Assembly: GCA_965237505.1 (NCBI GenBank) | Contig: CBDEFR010000009.1 | Location: 496,001 to 560,000, forward strand | DNA from: NVTR01 sp965237505 | GTDB lineage: Bacteria; Pseudomonadota; Alphaproteobacteria; Rhodobacterales; Rhodobacteraceae | DNA length: 64,000 nt | Direction of reading: 5' to 3' | In this document: positions 18,601 to 27,310 of the stretch, piece after piece | Layout of the letters: every line of letters begins with the position of its first letter | Numbering within the stretch: the stretch's first letter is position 1 | Program-made: the position numbers and the translations under genes | The notes under the pieces: model-generated | The model's input: only the letters and a program-made list of their open reading frames with translations | Told to the model about the DNA's origin: nothing | Databases searched by the model: none

Positions 18601-19058
18601 TCCATTGAATTGGCGATGGTGGCGCGGGGATTTTCCAGGCCGATTCGCTGCATCGCTTCGCGAAACAGTTTACGATCTTCAGCCATTTCAATGGCTTGGC
18701 GGCTCGCGCCAATTAGTTCAACGTTAAACTTGTCCAAGATCCCCATGTCGGCGAGCGCCAGCGATGTGTTCAAACCAGTCTGTCCGCCCATCGTCGGCAG
18801 CAGTGCGTCGGGGCGTTCTTTTTCAATGATCTTGGCAACAAATTCCGGGGTGATCGGCTCGATATAAGTGGCATCCGCCATGTTGGGATCGGTCATGATC
18901 GTGGCCGGGTTCGAGTTCACCAGAATGACCCGATAGCCCTCTTCGCGCAGCGCCTTGCAGGCTTGCGCCCCGGAATAGTCGAATTCGCAGGCCTGGCCGA
19001 TGATGATCGGGCCCGCACCGATGATCATGATCGACTTGATGTTGGTTCTTTTCGGCAT
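15681..19058 (-). CDS. carB: carbamoyl-phosphate synthase large subunit
   Basis: 1125 residues, the synthetase subunit that makes carbamoyl phosphate from bicarbonate, ammonia and two ATP for arginine and pyrimidine synthesis. The N-terminal G-A-G-P-I-I-I-G-Q-A-C-E-F-D-Y-S-G and the repeat G-G-G-P-N-R-I-G-Q-G-I-E-F-D-Y mark the two ATP-grasp halves. F-T-L-G-G-T-G-G-G and E-M-N-P-R-V-S-R-S-S lie in the first half, V-N-P-R-A-S-R-T in the second, and a C-terminal MGS-like allosteric domain follows. Length exceeds the common ~1075-1100 because of an extra Pro/Gly-rich block at about residues 415-447, which reads in frame. carA is not in the window. The gene ends at the hairpin at 15637-15686. Confidence 0.97.
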   Translation of the reverse strand: MPKRTNIKSIMIIGAGPIIIGQACEFDYSGAQACKALREEGYRVILVNSNPATIMTDPNMADATYIEPITPEFVAKIIEKERPDALLPTMGGQTGLNTSLALADMGILDKFNVELIGASRQAIEMAEDRKLFREAMQRIGLENPRATIANSMDECWAAIEDIGLPAIIRPAFTLGGTGGGVAYNRDDFEHSCRTGLNASPVNQILIDESLLGWKEFEMEVVRDTNDNAIIVCTIENIDPMGVHTGDSITVAPALTLTDKEYQIMRNGSIAVLRAIGVATGGSNVQWAVNPENGRMVVIEMNPRVSRSSALASKATGFPIAKVAAKLAVGYTLDELDNDITRVTPASFEPTIDYVVTKIPRFAFEKFPGAKAVLSTAMKSVGEVMAIGRTIHESLQKALASMETGLTGFDEIEIAGAGSPRSPLPPERGALPPETSEGGQRGAAAPDQTAIIKALSVATPDRLRTIAQAMRQGLSIDDIHAATMFDPWFLARIKELVEAEEMLKNDGLPDSEPAMRAAKMLGFTDARLAKLTGLIEAKVRKARLTLGVVAVFKRIDTCAAEFEAQTPYMYSTYESPVMGEVECEARPTSRKKVVILGGGPNRIGQGIEFDYCCCHACYALTDAGYETIMINCNPETVSTDYDTSDRLYFEPLTFEHVMEVLRVEQENGTLHGIIVQFGGQTPLKLANALQDAGIPILGTTPDAIDLAEDRERFANLVTRLGLKQPRNGISSTDAQAMKIATEIGFPLVIRPSYVLGGRAMEIVRDAAQLESYIAEAVTVSGDSPVLLDSYLSGAIECDVDAICDGRDVHVAGIMQHIEEAGVHSGDSACSLPPYSLPKDIIAELHRQTEALALALGVVGLMNVQFAVKDGEIYLIEVNPRASRTVPFVAKATDSAIAAIAARVMAGEPLSNFPKRPPYPPDAAKGPPEPIGDPMRLADPNMPWFSVKEAVLPFARFPGVDTILGPEMRSTGEVMGWDRTFHRAFLKAQLGAGVELPTKGRAFLSIKEADKTDDLTETAQTLVDLGLTLIATSGTAAFLAEHGIAAEVVKKRYEGRPNIIDAMKDGRIALVMNTTEGAQAVEDSRPMRNIALVDRIPYFTTLAGSHAAAFAMKMGREGELGVRALQG
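17725..17819 (-). repeat. in-frame GC-rich palindromic-type insertion inside carB
   Basis: This stretch encodes G-S-P-R-S-P-L-P-P-E-R-G-A-L-P-P-E-T and then S-E-G-G-Q-R-G-A-A-A-P. The residues have no counterpart in CarB as I know it and fall at the oligomerisation-domain entrance. At DNA level the CCCCGCTCC(G) and GGGAGCGGGG segments are inverted repeats. It looks like a mobile palindromic element tolerated in frame, similar in concept to Rickettsia palindromic elements. Confidence 0.6.
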
Positions 19059-19167
19059 GACATCCCCGGATTGGCAGCGCCTGCGTGACGCACGCGCGCC
19101 GCGCCCAAATTGTCGTGGGTTATAGTGTGCGGGCGGTCGGGCGCAAGCCCTGATACCGGCGCATGGC

Positions 19168-20442
19168 CTAGGGATTGTGGTCAGATCGGGCCGGAAGCAG
19201 CAGATTGACGACGCTCAGAATGGCAAAGCCAGCGGTGCTGAGAATGATCGGTGACAGGTTATCGTTGACATACAAGAAAACAAGTCTGGGAACCGTCAGG
19301 GTCGAGGGCAGCAGCGCGATCAGCATGATAATCAGGCCTTTAGCGCGCCCAAACCGGTCAACGATCACTGGCAAAAAAGACGATCAGCGGGATGTAATAA
19401 TAGGGCCAGCTGATCGGGCCGAGCAATGCCATCGCGCCGATCGCAAAAATCCAGATGGTGCTTTGGGCGGCGCGGTCGCGCAGAATCGCAAACCCGGCCC
19501 AGATGTGTGCAACAAGCAACGCGCCGGTGCTGAGCGCCCGCCACAGCAGGCCTTTTGGCAGGTAATCCCACCCGACAGCGACTCGTTCGCTGGCCAACGG
19601 ATGGCCGACCGCATCCACGTAAAGCAGCTCTGCATCATAAAACAAATGCGCGATGACAGCGTTCAGGTTGTAGCTGTAGCCGGTGTTCAGCACGGTGTTG
19701 GAAATGTCCACCAGCTGCTGGATGAAGAGCACATGCAGCGGCCAGCCTGCGATAACAATGGACGCCGCGCAAGCGCGCCGCCGACAATCGCAAATGACGT
19801 GAGCGCGCGCCATTGCCGGTTGATGATCCAGATGATCACGAAAAGCGCCGGAAACACCTTGAGCGCGGCCGCCAGCGCCAGCGCGGCGCCCGCGAGCCGG
19901 TACGATTTGTGGTGCATCCGCTCGATCGTCAGAACCAGCAGAAAGCTGACCAGTATCTGGGGTTGGTTTTCATGCAGGGCCAAAAGGCCCGGCGTGGTCA
20001 GCGACAGGGCCGGCAGGGAAATGGCGAAATAGGATCACATGGGGCCCGAAAAACCCGCGGCCCTGAAGGCTGCCAGAACCGTTGCGGCGATAAATGCCAG
20101 ATTTACGTTTCGCGCGACGGAACTGAAAGTTTCAAAATCCGTGGCCGCGGTCAGGGGTGACATGAGTGCCGCCCAAAGCGGTGGATAGATATAAGGAAAT
20201 ATCGGGCCCTGATGGCCGATGGACCGGGCCAGAGCCAGCCAGTTTTCCGGCGGCTGCATGGAGAACAGGCCGCTGACTTGCGGGTAAATCTGGTCGAAAT
20301 GGCCCTGCGAAAACTCAACCCCAGACAGCCAGACCGCCAGCAGATCGGCAGAGCTGCCACCAAAGAACAAGGTGCGGGCCAGGTAGGCAAATGCCGCAAG
20401 TATCGCAAATGTCAGCGCCAGGTCGCGACTGCCGGTTTTCAT
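19168..20442 (-). pseudogene. glycosyltransferase family 87 (DUF2029)-like membrane protein
   Basis: A polyprenyl-phosphate-sugar-dependent mannosyltransferase-like membrane protein, broken into four pieces. The first (20442 down to 20038) has a membrane anchor and the F-P-Y-I-Y-P-P-L-W-A-A-L motif of the family. A TGA at 20035-20037 interrupts the same frame, which continues with Y-F-A-I-S-L-P-A-L. The frame shifts near 19760 before W-P-L-H-V-L-F-I-Q-Q, and again near 19370 after I-P-L-I-V-F-F-A, with the final hydrophobic segments in a third frame ending at 19168. One nonsense codon and two frameshifts make it a clear pseudogene. It lies between cfa and carB. Confidence 0.78.
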
Positions 20443-20573
20443 CAAAACAATTCCTTTGGGCAGCCGCTGTCCGATACTGTCAATGTGCTGCAATCATGCC
20501 CGCGATCGCATGGATTGAGAAGCTCTTGCAATGTTTTCAGTGCGCGGGTGCGAGATTCCTGCCGCCTGGGCGG

Positions 20574-21809
20574 CTATTCTGCAGCCCGGTGCATATGCGC
20601 GCCGTCTTGGCGCCGGTATAGATAATCGCGCGTCAGCGGCACCGCGTCTTGTTTGTGGCTTAACTGATACTGGAACACCACCTGATGGTTGTAGCGAAAC
20701 GCCAGTTCCGCCAGGACCAAGTAATAGCGCCACATCCTGCTGAACCTCTCATCGAATATTTCGCGCACCTGATCGATATTTGCCATGAAACGCGAGTGCC
20801 AGCTGCTAAGGGTTTGCGCGTAGTGAAGTCGCCAGACCTCGACGTCGGTGACGCAAAGTGCCTCATACTCGACTGCGGCGATGGTTTCGGACATGGACGG
20901 TATATAGCCGCCGGGGAAAATATATTTTGCGGTGAACGCGCTTGTATAGCCCGGCGGGGCCGAGCGGCCAATGGTGTGTATCAGCGCCACGCCGTCGGGA
21001 TGAAGCATCCGGTGCACATGGCCGAAATATTCGCGGAAATGCGGTGCGCCAACATGTTCAAACATGCCGACCGACACGATCCGGTCATAGCTCTCGCTCA
21101 CCTGGCGGTAATCGGTCAGCCGGAATTCCACCTGGCCAAGCAGGCCGGCAGCGCGCGCGCGTTCGGTGGCCGCGGTGTGTTGCTCTTTGGACAGGGTCAC
21201 GCCCACCACCCTGGCGCCATAATCACGTGCCAGCGTCAGTGCCATACCGCCCCAGCCGCAGCCAATGTCCAGAACGCTCATGCCGGGTTCGATCAGCAAT
21301 TTCTGGGCAATATGGGCCTTTTTGTTGATCTGGGCCTGTTCCAGCGTATCCGTGGGCGAGCGGAAATAGCCGCAGGAATACTGCATGTCTTCATCAAGAA
21401 ACAACTCATAGAGCGCTCCGGACAGGTCATAATGATGCGCAACGTTGGATTGCGCCCTGCCGACCGGATTGAATTGATCAAAGCGCCGAATGGCACTGCC
21501 CAGCCGAATTAGCGGTCGCTGCCACCAAATGGCATGCTTTTGCCGCGTGTAATTCTGCATGAGGAGCGTAAGAAACCCGGTCAGATCATCGTCATCGATC
21601 ACCAGATCGCCGTTCATATAGCCCTCGCCCACCGCAAGTTCGGGGTTCAGCGCGATCCGTTTTGGAAGATCGGGCGATTTCAGATGCACGGTGACGGTTT
21701 TGCCCTGACCGTCACCAAAGCGATGCGCGCTGCCATCGGGCATGATCAGGCGCAAATCCCCGGTTCTGATCAGATGCCGCAGCATACGCCGGACAAGCGA
21801 ATTCCACAT
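20574..21809 (-). CDS. cfa: cyclopropane-fatty-acyl-phospholipid synthase
   Basis: 411-residue SAM-dependent enzyme that methylenates cis double bonds of membrane phospholipid acyl chains. The SAM site is V-L-D-I-G-C-G-W-G-G; further marks are Y-D-L-S-G-A-L-Y-E-L-F-L-D-E-D-M-Q-Y-S-C-G-Y-F, V-S-V-G-M-F-E-H-V-G, and the C-terminal aromatic block W-H-S-R-F. The N-terminal lipid-binding region is present. An IS3 element now sits about 140 bp upstream, so the native promoter region is short. The frame is intact and length is normal. Confidence 0.93.
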   Translation of the reverse strand: MWNSLVRRMLRHLIRTGDLRLIMPDGSAHRFGDGQGKTVTVHLKSPDLPKRIALNPELAVGEGYMNGDLVIDDDDLTGFLTLLMQNYTRQKHAIWWQRPLIRLGSAIRRFDQFNPVGRAQSNVAHHYDLSGALYELFLDEDMQYSCGYFRSPTDTLEQAQINKKAHIAQKLLIEPGMSVLDIGCGWGGMALTLARDYGARVVGVTLSKEQHTAATERARAAGLLGQVEFRLTDYRQVSESYDRIVSVGMFEHVGAPHFREYFGHVHRMLHPDGVALIHTIGRSAPPGYTSAFTAKYIFPGGYIPSMSETIAAVEYEALCVTDVEVWRLHYAQTLSSWHSRFMANIDQVREIFDERFSRMWRYYLVLAELAFRYNHQVVFQYQLSHKQDAVPLTRDYLYRRQDGAHMHRAAE

Positions 21810-22006
21810 GTTTCACCCCCCATTGGCGCCACCCCGCGCCAGCAACAGAAATTGTCCCTTGAACAGCCCGGATTGCCCGGATTTGTCGGTAAAACAGAGC
21901 CATTCTGGCCAATTTCGCCCGTTCTGTAAAGTTTTGCGAGTGTGCGTGACCTGCCCCCAATTTGAGGGCCACTTTTAGGTAGACTCTGTTCCTCTTTTGT
22001 TTGCCA

Positions 22007-22873
22007 TTATTCGGCGGCGTGAGCAATGGGCGGTGGCGCGGAGCCTTCAGATAGCTCAAGCGTCGCTGCCCATTGCGGTTTATGGAAAGGCCTGTTTGCG
22101 GCAAATTCTTCCGGGGTTTGATAGTTCAGCGAAGAGTGGGGCCGGTTTTGATTGTAATCGATCCGCCAGTCCTCGATGATCCTTTCTGCCTCGGCCAGCG
22201 AGGTGAACCAGTTCAAGTTCAGGCATTCTTCGCGAAACCGGCCGTTGAAACTTTCGATGTAGGCGTTCTGGGTCGGCTTGCCCGGGTCGATGAAGTAGAG
22301 CTGCACGCCGTGATCATCTACCCAGCCATCAAGCGCGCGGCCTCGTAGTTCAGGCCCATTGTCAACGGTCAGAACATCCGGGTACCCCCGCTCACGAGCC
22401 ACCCGTTCCAGCATTTCCACCACGCGGGAGCCGGGGATCGACAGGGCCACATCAATCGCCGGACATTCCCGTGTGCAGTCGTCTTTCAGATTGACGGTGC
22501 GGAACTTCCTGCCGTTGGCGAGCGCATCCATGGTGAAGTCCAGGCTCCACCGCTGGTTGGCGGCGATCGGGCACCAGGCGCCTTCGCGCACGCCCTTGGG
22601 GATTTTCTTGCGATTGCGGCGGCGCAGGGTCAGGCGCTCCTCTCGGTAAAGTCGCTCCACCACTTTCACGTTCACCTTGAAACCCTCCTGGCCAAGCTTG
22701 GCATGCAACATGCGATAGCCATAGCGTCGGTGTTTGCCGGAAAGCGTGACCAGCCGTTCCCGTATCCTCGCATGGCGATCCGGCCTTCCTCTGTATTCAT
22801 TACTCGATCTGGAAAACCCAATCAGCCCACAGGCCCGCCGAGTTGAAAACTGATAGTCACGGCAAAGAACCAT
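22007..22873 (-). CDS. IS3-family transposase OrfB (integrase core)
   Basis: 288-residue rve-type DDE domain: W-S-L-D-F-T-M-D-A-L carries the first Asp, L-T-V-D-N-G-P-E-L the second, and N-A-Y-I-E-S-F-N-G-R-F-R-E-E-C the Glu region. OrfB is read as a fusion with OrfA by a -1 shift on an A6 run near 22904-22909. In the -1 frame the sequence continues K-K-L-L-K-P-A-S-R-R-E-A-V and enters OrfB without a stop. Confidence 0.92.
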   Translation of the reverse strand: MVLCRDYQFSTRRACGLIGFSRSSNEYRGRPDRHARIRERLVTLSGKHRRYGYRMLHAKLGQEGFKVNVKVVERLYREERLTLRRRNRKKIPKGVREGAWCPIAANQRWSLDFTMDALANGRKFRTVNLKDDCTRECPAIDVALSIPGSRVVEMLERVARERGYPDVLTVDNGPELRGRALDGWVDDHGVQLYFIDPGKPTQNAYIESFNGRFREECLNLNWFTSLAEAERIIEDWRIDYNQNRPHSSLNYQTPEEFAANRPFHKPQWAATLELSEGSAPPPIAHAAE

Positions 22874-22899
22874 GACTGCTTCCCGGCGGCTTGCAGGCT

Positions 22900-23166
22900 T
22901 CAGAAGTTTTTTGCCAGAAGCCCTTTCAGGCCAGCATTATCAAGCATGGTTTCGGCCAGCAGCTTCTTCAGCTTGCCGTTCTCCGATTCCAGGTCTTTCA
23001 GCCGCCTGACATCGGAAATCTGAAGGCCGCCATACCTGGCTTTCCATTTGTAAAAGGTGGCATCCGACATACCGTGCTTACGGCACAACTCGGACACTTT
23101 CGCACCCGCCGCATACTCCTGAATGATCCGAACAATCTGCTCTTCGCTAAACCGTGACTTGCGCAT
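22900..23166 (-). CDS. IS3-family transposase OrfA (helix-turn-helix)
   Basis: 88 residues: K-S-R-F-S-E-E-Q-I-V-R-I-I-Q-E, then C-R-K-H-G-M-S-D-A-T-F-Y-K-W-K as an HTH_Tnp_1 fold, ending in a leucine-zipper helix (L-K-D-L-E-S-E-N-G-K-L-K-K-L-L). It binds the element ends. The stop follows A-K-N-F, just after the slippery A6 run used to make OrfAB. Confidence 0.92.
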   Translation of the reverse strand: MRKSRFSEEQIVRIIQEYAAGAKVSELCRKHGMSDATFYKWKARYGGLQISDVRRLKDLESENGKLKKLLAETMLDNAGLKGLLAKNF

Positions 23167-23350
23167 TCTCTGTTCTCCTCGTTCTCGTGAACATTAAGCG
23201 AACAGATCCTCCTTTCAAATGGACCAGTTTTCGGGGAGCAGGTCATGCGCTGTGGTTTTGCCGGGCCAGCGGCCTGCCCGTGACGCTTGACTTCCGGGTC
23301 CGCACACGCTGTATCGGCCCGAAGTTTTATTGGCACCCAGAGGGACCGTG

Positions 23351-25126
23351 ATGCACGCCTATCGCAGCCATACCTGCGCCGAATTAAGCCGCGCAAATGT
23401 TGGTGAAACGGTTCGCCTGTCGGGCTGGGTTCACCGGGTTCGCGATCATGGCGGCATCCTGTTCATCGACCTGCGCGACCATTACGGCATCACTCAGGTT
23501 CTGTGCGACCCTGACAGCGAGGCGTTTGGTGCGGTCGAGGCGGCGCGCTCTGAGTGGTGCATCCGCATTGATGGCGAGGTGAAGGCGCGCGGCGAGGGCC
23601 TGGTGAACGCAAAAATCCCGACCGGCGAGATCGAGGTATTTATCCGTGAGATCGAGGTGCTGGGGGCGGCTGAAGAGCTGCCGTTGCAGGTGTTTGGCGA
23701 GTCTGAATATCCCGAGGAAACCCGGCTGAAATACCGCTATCTGGATCTCAGGCGCGAGAAATTGCAGACCAACATGAAGCTGCGCAGCGACGTTGTGGCG
23801 TGGTTGCGCCGGGCGATGTGGAACATCGGGTTTCGCGAGTTTCAGACCCCGGTTATCACCGCGTCCAGCCCCGAGGGCGCGCGCGATTTTCTGGTGCCGA
23901 GCCGCCTGCATCCGGGCCGGTTTTATGCGCTGCCGCAGGCGCCACAGCAGTTCAAGCAGCTGATCATGGTGAGCGGCTTTGACAAGTATTTCCAGATCGC
24001 GCCGTGTTTTCGCGACGAAGACCCGCGCGCCGACCGCTCGCCGACGGATTTTTACCAGTTGGATATGGAAATGTCGTTTGTCGAGCAGCAGGACATATTC
24101 GATACCATCGAGCCGGTGATGCAGGGCTGTTTTGAGGCGTTTGGCGGCGGGCGCAAGGTGGATAGCGACTGGCCGCAAATCTCGTTTCGCGATGCCGCCC
24201 TTTGGTATGGCACCGATAAGCCGGACCTGCGCAACCCGATCAGGATGCAGATGGTGAGCGAACATTTCGCGGGCTCGGGGTTCAAGATTTTCGCGTCGCT
24301 GCTGGAGCAGGAGGGCACCGAAGTGCGGGCGATTCCGGCGCCCGGTGGGGGGAGCCGCAAGTTTTGCGACCGGATGAATGCGTTTGCCCAAAAAGAGGGG
24401 CTGCCGGGGATGGGGTATATTTTTTGGCGGGATCAGGGTGAGGGCCTGGAAGCCGCCGGTCCGCTGGCGAAAAACATCGGTCACGAACGCACGGAAGCGA
24501 TAAGGGCGCAGCTAAACCTCGGCGTCGACGACGCGGCGTTTTTCCTCGGCGGCATGCCGAAAACATTTGAGGCGGTGGCCGGGCGGGCCCGGGTTGCGAT
24601 TGGCAACGAGCTGGGATTGACCGAAACCGACCGGTTTGCCTTCGCCTGGATCGTCGATTTCCCGATCTACGAGCGCGATGCGGAAACCGGCAGGATCGAC
24701 TTTGAGCACAACCCGTTTTCGATGCTCCAGGGCGGCATGGCGGCACTTGACGGTGATCCGCTGGCGGTGCTGGGTTATCAGTACGACCTGTCGTGCAATG
24801 GCTACGAAATCCTGTCCGGCGCGATCCGCAACCACCGACCCGAGATCATGTTCAAAGCGTTCGAGATTGCCGGCTATGGGCGGGCTGAGGTCGAGACGCG
24901 CTTTGGCGGCATGGTCAATGCGTTCAAATATGGCGCCCCGCCGCATGGTGGCTGCGCAGCCGGGATCGACCGGATGGTAATGCTGCTGGCGGATGAGGCC
25001 AACATCCGCGAAGTGATCATGTTCCCGATGAACCAGCGCGCCGAAGACCTGATGATGGGGGCGCCGAGCGTGCCATTGAGCGAAGCGCTGCGGGAGTTGC
25101 GGTTGCGGGTGATCGTCGGGGATTAG
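23351..25126 (+). CDS. aspS: aspartate--tRNA ligase
   Basis: 591-residue bacterial-type class IIb synthetase that charges tRNA-Asp (possibly also tRNA-Asn in this group). The order is an N-terminal OB-fold anticodon domain (V-R-L-S-G-W-V-H-R-V-R-D-H-G-G), motif 2 F-R-D-E-D-P-R-A-D-R, the GAD insertion domain, and motif 3 G-A-P-P-H-G-G-C-A-A-G-I-D-R. I chose ATG 23351 because the N-terminus M-H-A-Y-R-S-H-T-C-A-E-L matches the family; the frame extends 7 codons upstream. The right end of the IS3 element lies only 105 bp upstream, so transcription may start within or just beyond the IS. Confidence 0.96.
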   Translation: MHAYRSHTCAELSRANVGETVRLSGWVHRVRDHGGILFIDLRDHYGITQVLCDPDSEAFGAVEAARSEWCIRIDGEVKARGEGLVNAKIPTGEIEVFIREIEVLGAAEELPLQVFGESEYPEETRLKYRYLDLRREKLQTNMKLRSDVVAWLRRAMWNIGFREFQTPVITASSPEGARDFLVPSRLHPGRFYALPQAPQQFKQLIMVSGFDKYFQIAPCFRDEDPRADRSPTDFYQLDMEMSFVEQQDIFDTIEPVMQGCFEAFGGGRKVDSDWPQISFRDAALWYGTDKPDLRNPIRMQMVSEHFAGSGFKIFASLLEQEGTEVRAIPAPGGGSRKFCDRMNAFAQKEGLPGMGYIFWRDQGEGLEAAGPLAKNIGHERTEAIRAQLNLGVDDAAFFLGGMPKTFEAVAGRARVAIGNELGLTETDRFAFAWIVDFPIYERDAETGRIDFEHNPFSMLQGGMAALDGDPLAVLGYQYDLSCNGYEILSGAIRNHRPEIMFKAFEIAGYGRAEVETRFGGMVNAFKYGAPPHGGCAAGIDRMVMLLADEANIREVIMFPMNQRAEDLMMGAPSVPLSEALRELRLRVIVGD

Positions 25127-25136
25127 CGACAGCGAT

Positions 25137-25328
25137 CTAGTACGGTGCGGATATGTGTGCCGTTGCGCTGGCGGCGGATTGAATATCGGCTGCGGCAAAC
25201 AGGCTGCCGAGGGATGCGGTGGTGGTGACGGTAATGGTCAGCAGTAAGACCGAGGCCGCCAGGACGACCCAATCAGTGGTGATGCTGCCTGCGTCTGTGC
25301 CCCTTATTTTCTTGATCGCTGCAAGCAT
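25137..25328 (-). CDS. small Flp-pilin-like membrane peptide
   Basis: 63 residues from ATG 25328: a short basic lead (I-K-K-I-R-G-T), then D-A-G-S-I-T-T-D-W-V-V-L and a single hydrophobic helix. The G-S-x-T-T-D-W-V-V-L-x-A motif is shared with the gene at 29210-29449. Such peptides resemble type IVb (Flp/Tad) pilins, where the processing site precedes the hydrophobic helix, but no Tad genes are nearby. It converges on aspS. The following 240 bases up to the IS5 end show no gene. Confidence 0.55.
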   Translation of the reverse strand: MLAAIKKIRGTDAGSITTDWVVLAASVLLLTITVTTTASLGSLFAAADIQSAASATAHISAPY

Positions 25329-26243
25329 CGTTAAATTCCTCACTCGTTAAGACTTTATCAAATTCACTGAATTCAACAGCAAAAGTTACCAAAACAATAA
25401 TGGCAATAATGTGGGCTACTGTGGAAGCCGTCAGGTATCGGCCATTATGCCACAATCAACTCTGGCGTGTGTCAACGCGTCTGTTCGCGTTCGAGTAGCT
25501 GAGATTTGGGCGTTTATTTTCATGCCACCGGTGCAGCAGCGGAGATATCGATTGCTTCAGCCTCGGCGCCCATGTCGGCATCTTAGTGTCTGATTCAAAA
25601 CTCTACGGATGATTACAATGCCTTGCAATTTTACGCGTGAGGGTTCTGATATGTGCAACGAGTATCCATGCCTGTGAACTTGCGATGGATTTTTCCCAAT
25701 CTTTGGCCAATCGCCGGCAGCGGGTGAGCCATGCGAAGGTGCGCTCGACGACCCATCTTCTGGGAATGACTTCGAAGCCTTCCGCAGTGTCGAAGCGCTT
25801 GACGATCTGGATTGTCCAGTCACCGATGCCTTCAAGAGCGTCGCGCAGCTTTGGTCCGGCATAACCGCCATCCGCAAAGATATGGCGCAAGTTTGGATGG
25901 GAATACCGGATGGATTTCAACACTTCCGGTGCGCCATCACGGTCTTGAATACCGGCGCTATGCACGACCAACCCAACCATAAACCCGAGCGTGTCGGTGA
26001 CAATGTGGCGCTTGCGGCCCTTGGTTTTCTTGCCCGCGTCATAGCCCGAAATGCCACCGCTTTCCGTTGTTTTTATGGTCTGGCTATCAATGACACCAGC
26101 GGTGGGGCCGGGCTTCTTGCCATGAAACTCGCGCGCCGTCGCCACCAGAAAATGGCTGATCATACCAACGGCCCCCAGATTTGACTCAAGGGGATTCCCA
26201 CGAGCGGCGGATCTGATTCAGTGGCATCAAGGCAAGGGAGGCT

Positions 26244-26753
26244 TTGATGGCAGTAAGGATTACGCGAAAAGACAAGTCCGCAGGCGAGCTTCGCCAGGAA
26301 GCGGCGCGGTGCCGGGATGGGAAAGCGGCGCGACGGATGTTGGCGATTGCCCTGGTTCTGGATGGGGTTGACCGCAAGACGGCGGCAGAAAACTGCGGCA
26401 TGGATCGGCAGACGTTGCGGGATTGGGCCCACCGTTACAATGCGGAGGGCGTGTCGGGCCTGTTCAACCGTCGCCCGCCGGATCCACCCTGTCTGCTGAG
26501 CGCGGCACAGAAGGAGGAGTTGGCGGAAATGGTTCGGGCGGGTCCCGACCCCGAAACCGATGGGGTTGTGCGCTGGCGGCGCATTGATCTGAAACGCAAG
26601 ATCGAAGAGCGCTTCGGCGTCACCATGCATGAGCGAACTGTTGGCAAACAATTGGCAAGCCTGGGCTTTCGGCGTCTGTCGGTGCGCCCGCAGCATCCGA
26701 AATCCGACCCGGATGCACAGGAGGCTTTTAAAAAAACTTCGCCGCAGAGGTAG
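26244..26753 (+). CDS. IS630-family transposase, N-terminal frame (helix-turn-helix)
   Basis: 169 residues with a winged helix-turn-helix domain: A-R-R-M-L-A-I-A-L-V-L-D-G-V-D, then A-A-E-N-C-G-M-D-R-Q-T-L-R-D-W-A-H-R-Y and R-T-V-G-K-Q-L-A-S-L-G-F-R-R-L-S. The frame ends soon after an A7 run at 26730-26736. A -1 shift there continues as K-K-N-F-A-A-E-V-E-A-A-L-P-E-T into the DDE frame. Confidence 0.88.
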   Translation: MMAVRITRKDKSAGELRQEAARCRDGKAARRMLAIALVLDGVDRKTAAENCGMDRQTLRDWAHRYNAEGVSGLFNRRPPDPPCLLSAAQKEELAEMVRAGPDPETDGVVRWRRIDLKRKIEERFGVTMHERTVGKQLASLGFRRLSVRPQHPKSDPDAQEAFKKTSPQR

Positions 26754-26761
26754 AAGCAGCC

Positions 26762-27310
26762 TTGCCGGAAACAGCCCGCAGCAAGCCCCTGGAGATATGG
26801 TTTCAGGATGAAGCGCGGGTTGGCCAGCAGGGCACGCTCACCCGTATCTGGGCCGAGCGTGGAACACGCCCCCGTGCCCCGCGCGACACCCGCTATATCT
26901 GGAGCTACATTTTCGGCGCCGTCTGCCCGGAACGGGCTGAAGCGGCCGCTCTGATCATGCCACATGCCGACACACAGGCCATGAGCGCGCATCTCGCCGA
27001 GATCGCTAAAACCGTCGCATCGGGCGCACATGCCCTTCTCATTCTGGATGGCGCTGGCTGGCACGGTTCGGCAGAGCTGGAGGTACCCGACAACATCACC
27101 CTGCTCAAACTCCCGCCCTATTCCCCTGAACTCAACCCGATGGAAAATGTGTGGGCTTATCTGCGTGCCAACAAGCTCGCCATATCCGTCTTCGACAATT
27201 ATGAGCAGATCGTCGACAGGTGTTGCGAAGCATGGAACTTCTTTGCAAACGACAAAACCGCAATCACGTCAATCACTACCAGACAATGGGCCAAAACGGT
27301 CAACGACTAG
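26762..27310 (+). CDS. IS630-family transposase, C-terminal DDE frame
   Basis: 182 residues with the DDE_3 signature: W-F-Q-D-E-A-R-V-G-Q carries the first Asp, L-I-L-D-G-A-G-W-H the second, and L-P-P-Y-S-P-E-L-N-P-M-E-N-V-W the Glu. Its N-terminus lacks DNA-binding sequence, so it must be expressed as a fusion with the upstream frame by frameshifting or transcriptional slippage on the A7 run. Confidence 0.9.
   Translation: MPETARSKPLEIWFQDEARVGQQGTLTRIWAERGTRPRAPRDTRYIWSYIFGAVCPERAEAAALIMPHADTQAMSAHLAEIAKTVASGAHALLILDGAGWHGSAELEVPDNITLLKLPPYSPELNPMENVWAYLRANKLAISVFDNYEQIVDRCCEAWNFFANDKTAITSITTRQWAKTVND

Larger units (their letters stand above)
21947..23245 (-). mobile_element. IS3-family insertion sequence (IS407-like)
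   Basis: 1299 bp. The ends are TGACCTGCCCCCAATTT on the left and, on the other strand, TGACCTGCTCCCCGAAAA on the right. A 4-bp duplication TGCG flanks both sides (21943-21946 and 23246-23249), as in the IS407 group. It lies between cfa and aspS, separating both from parts of their upstream regions. Both orfA and orfB are intact. Confidence 0.92.

Noticed and set aside
20685..21512. 275-residue plus-strand ORF opposite cfa
   Set aside because: Antisense shadow of a well-supported enzyme gene.
25273..25455. 60-residue ORF upstream of the first pilin-like gene
   Set aside because: Overlaps the pilin-like gene in another frame, ends in a His-rich tail, and has no recognisable start signal.
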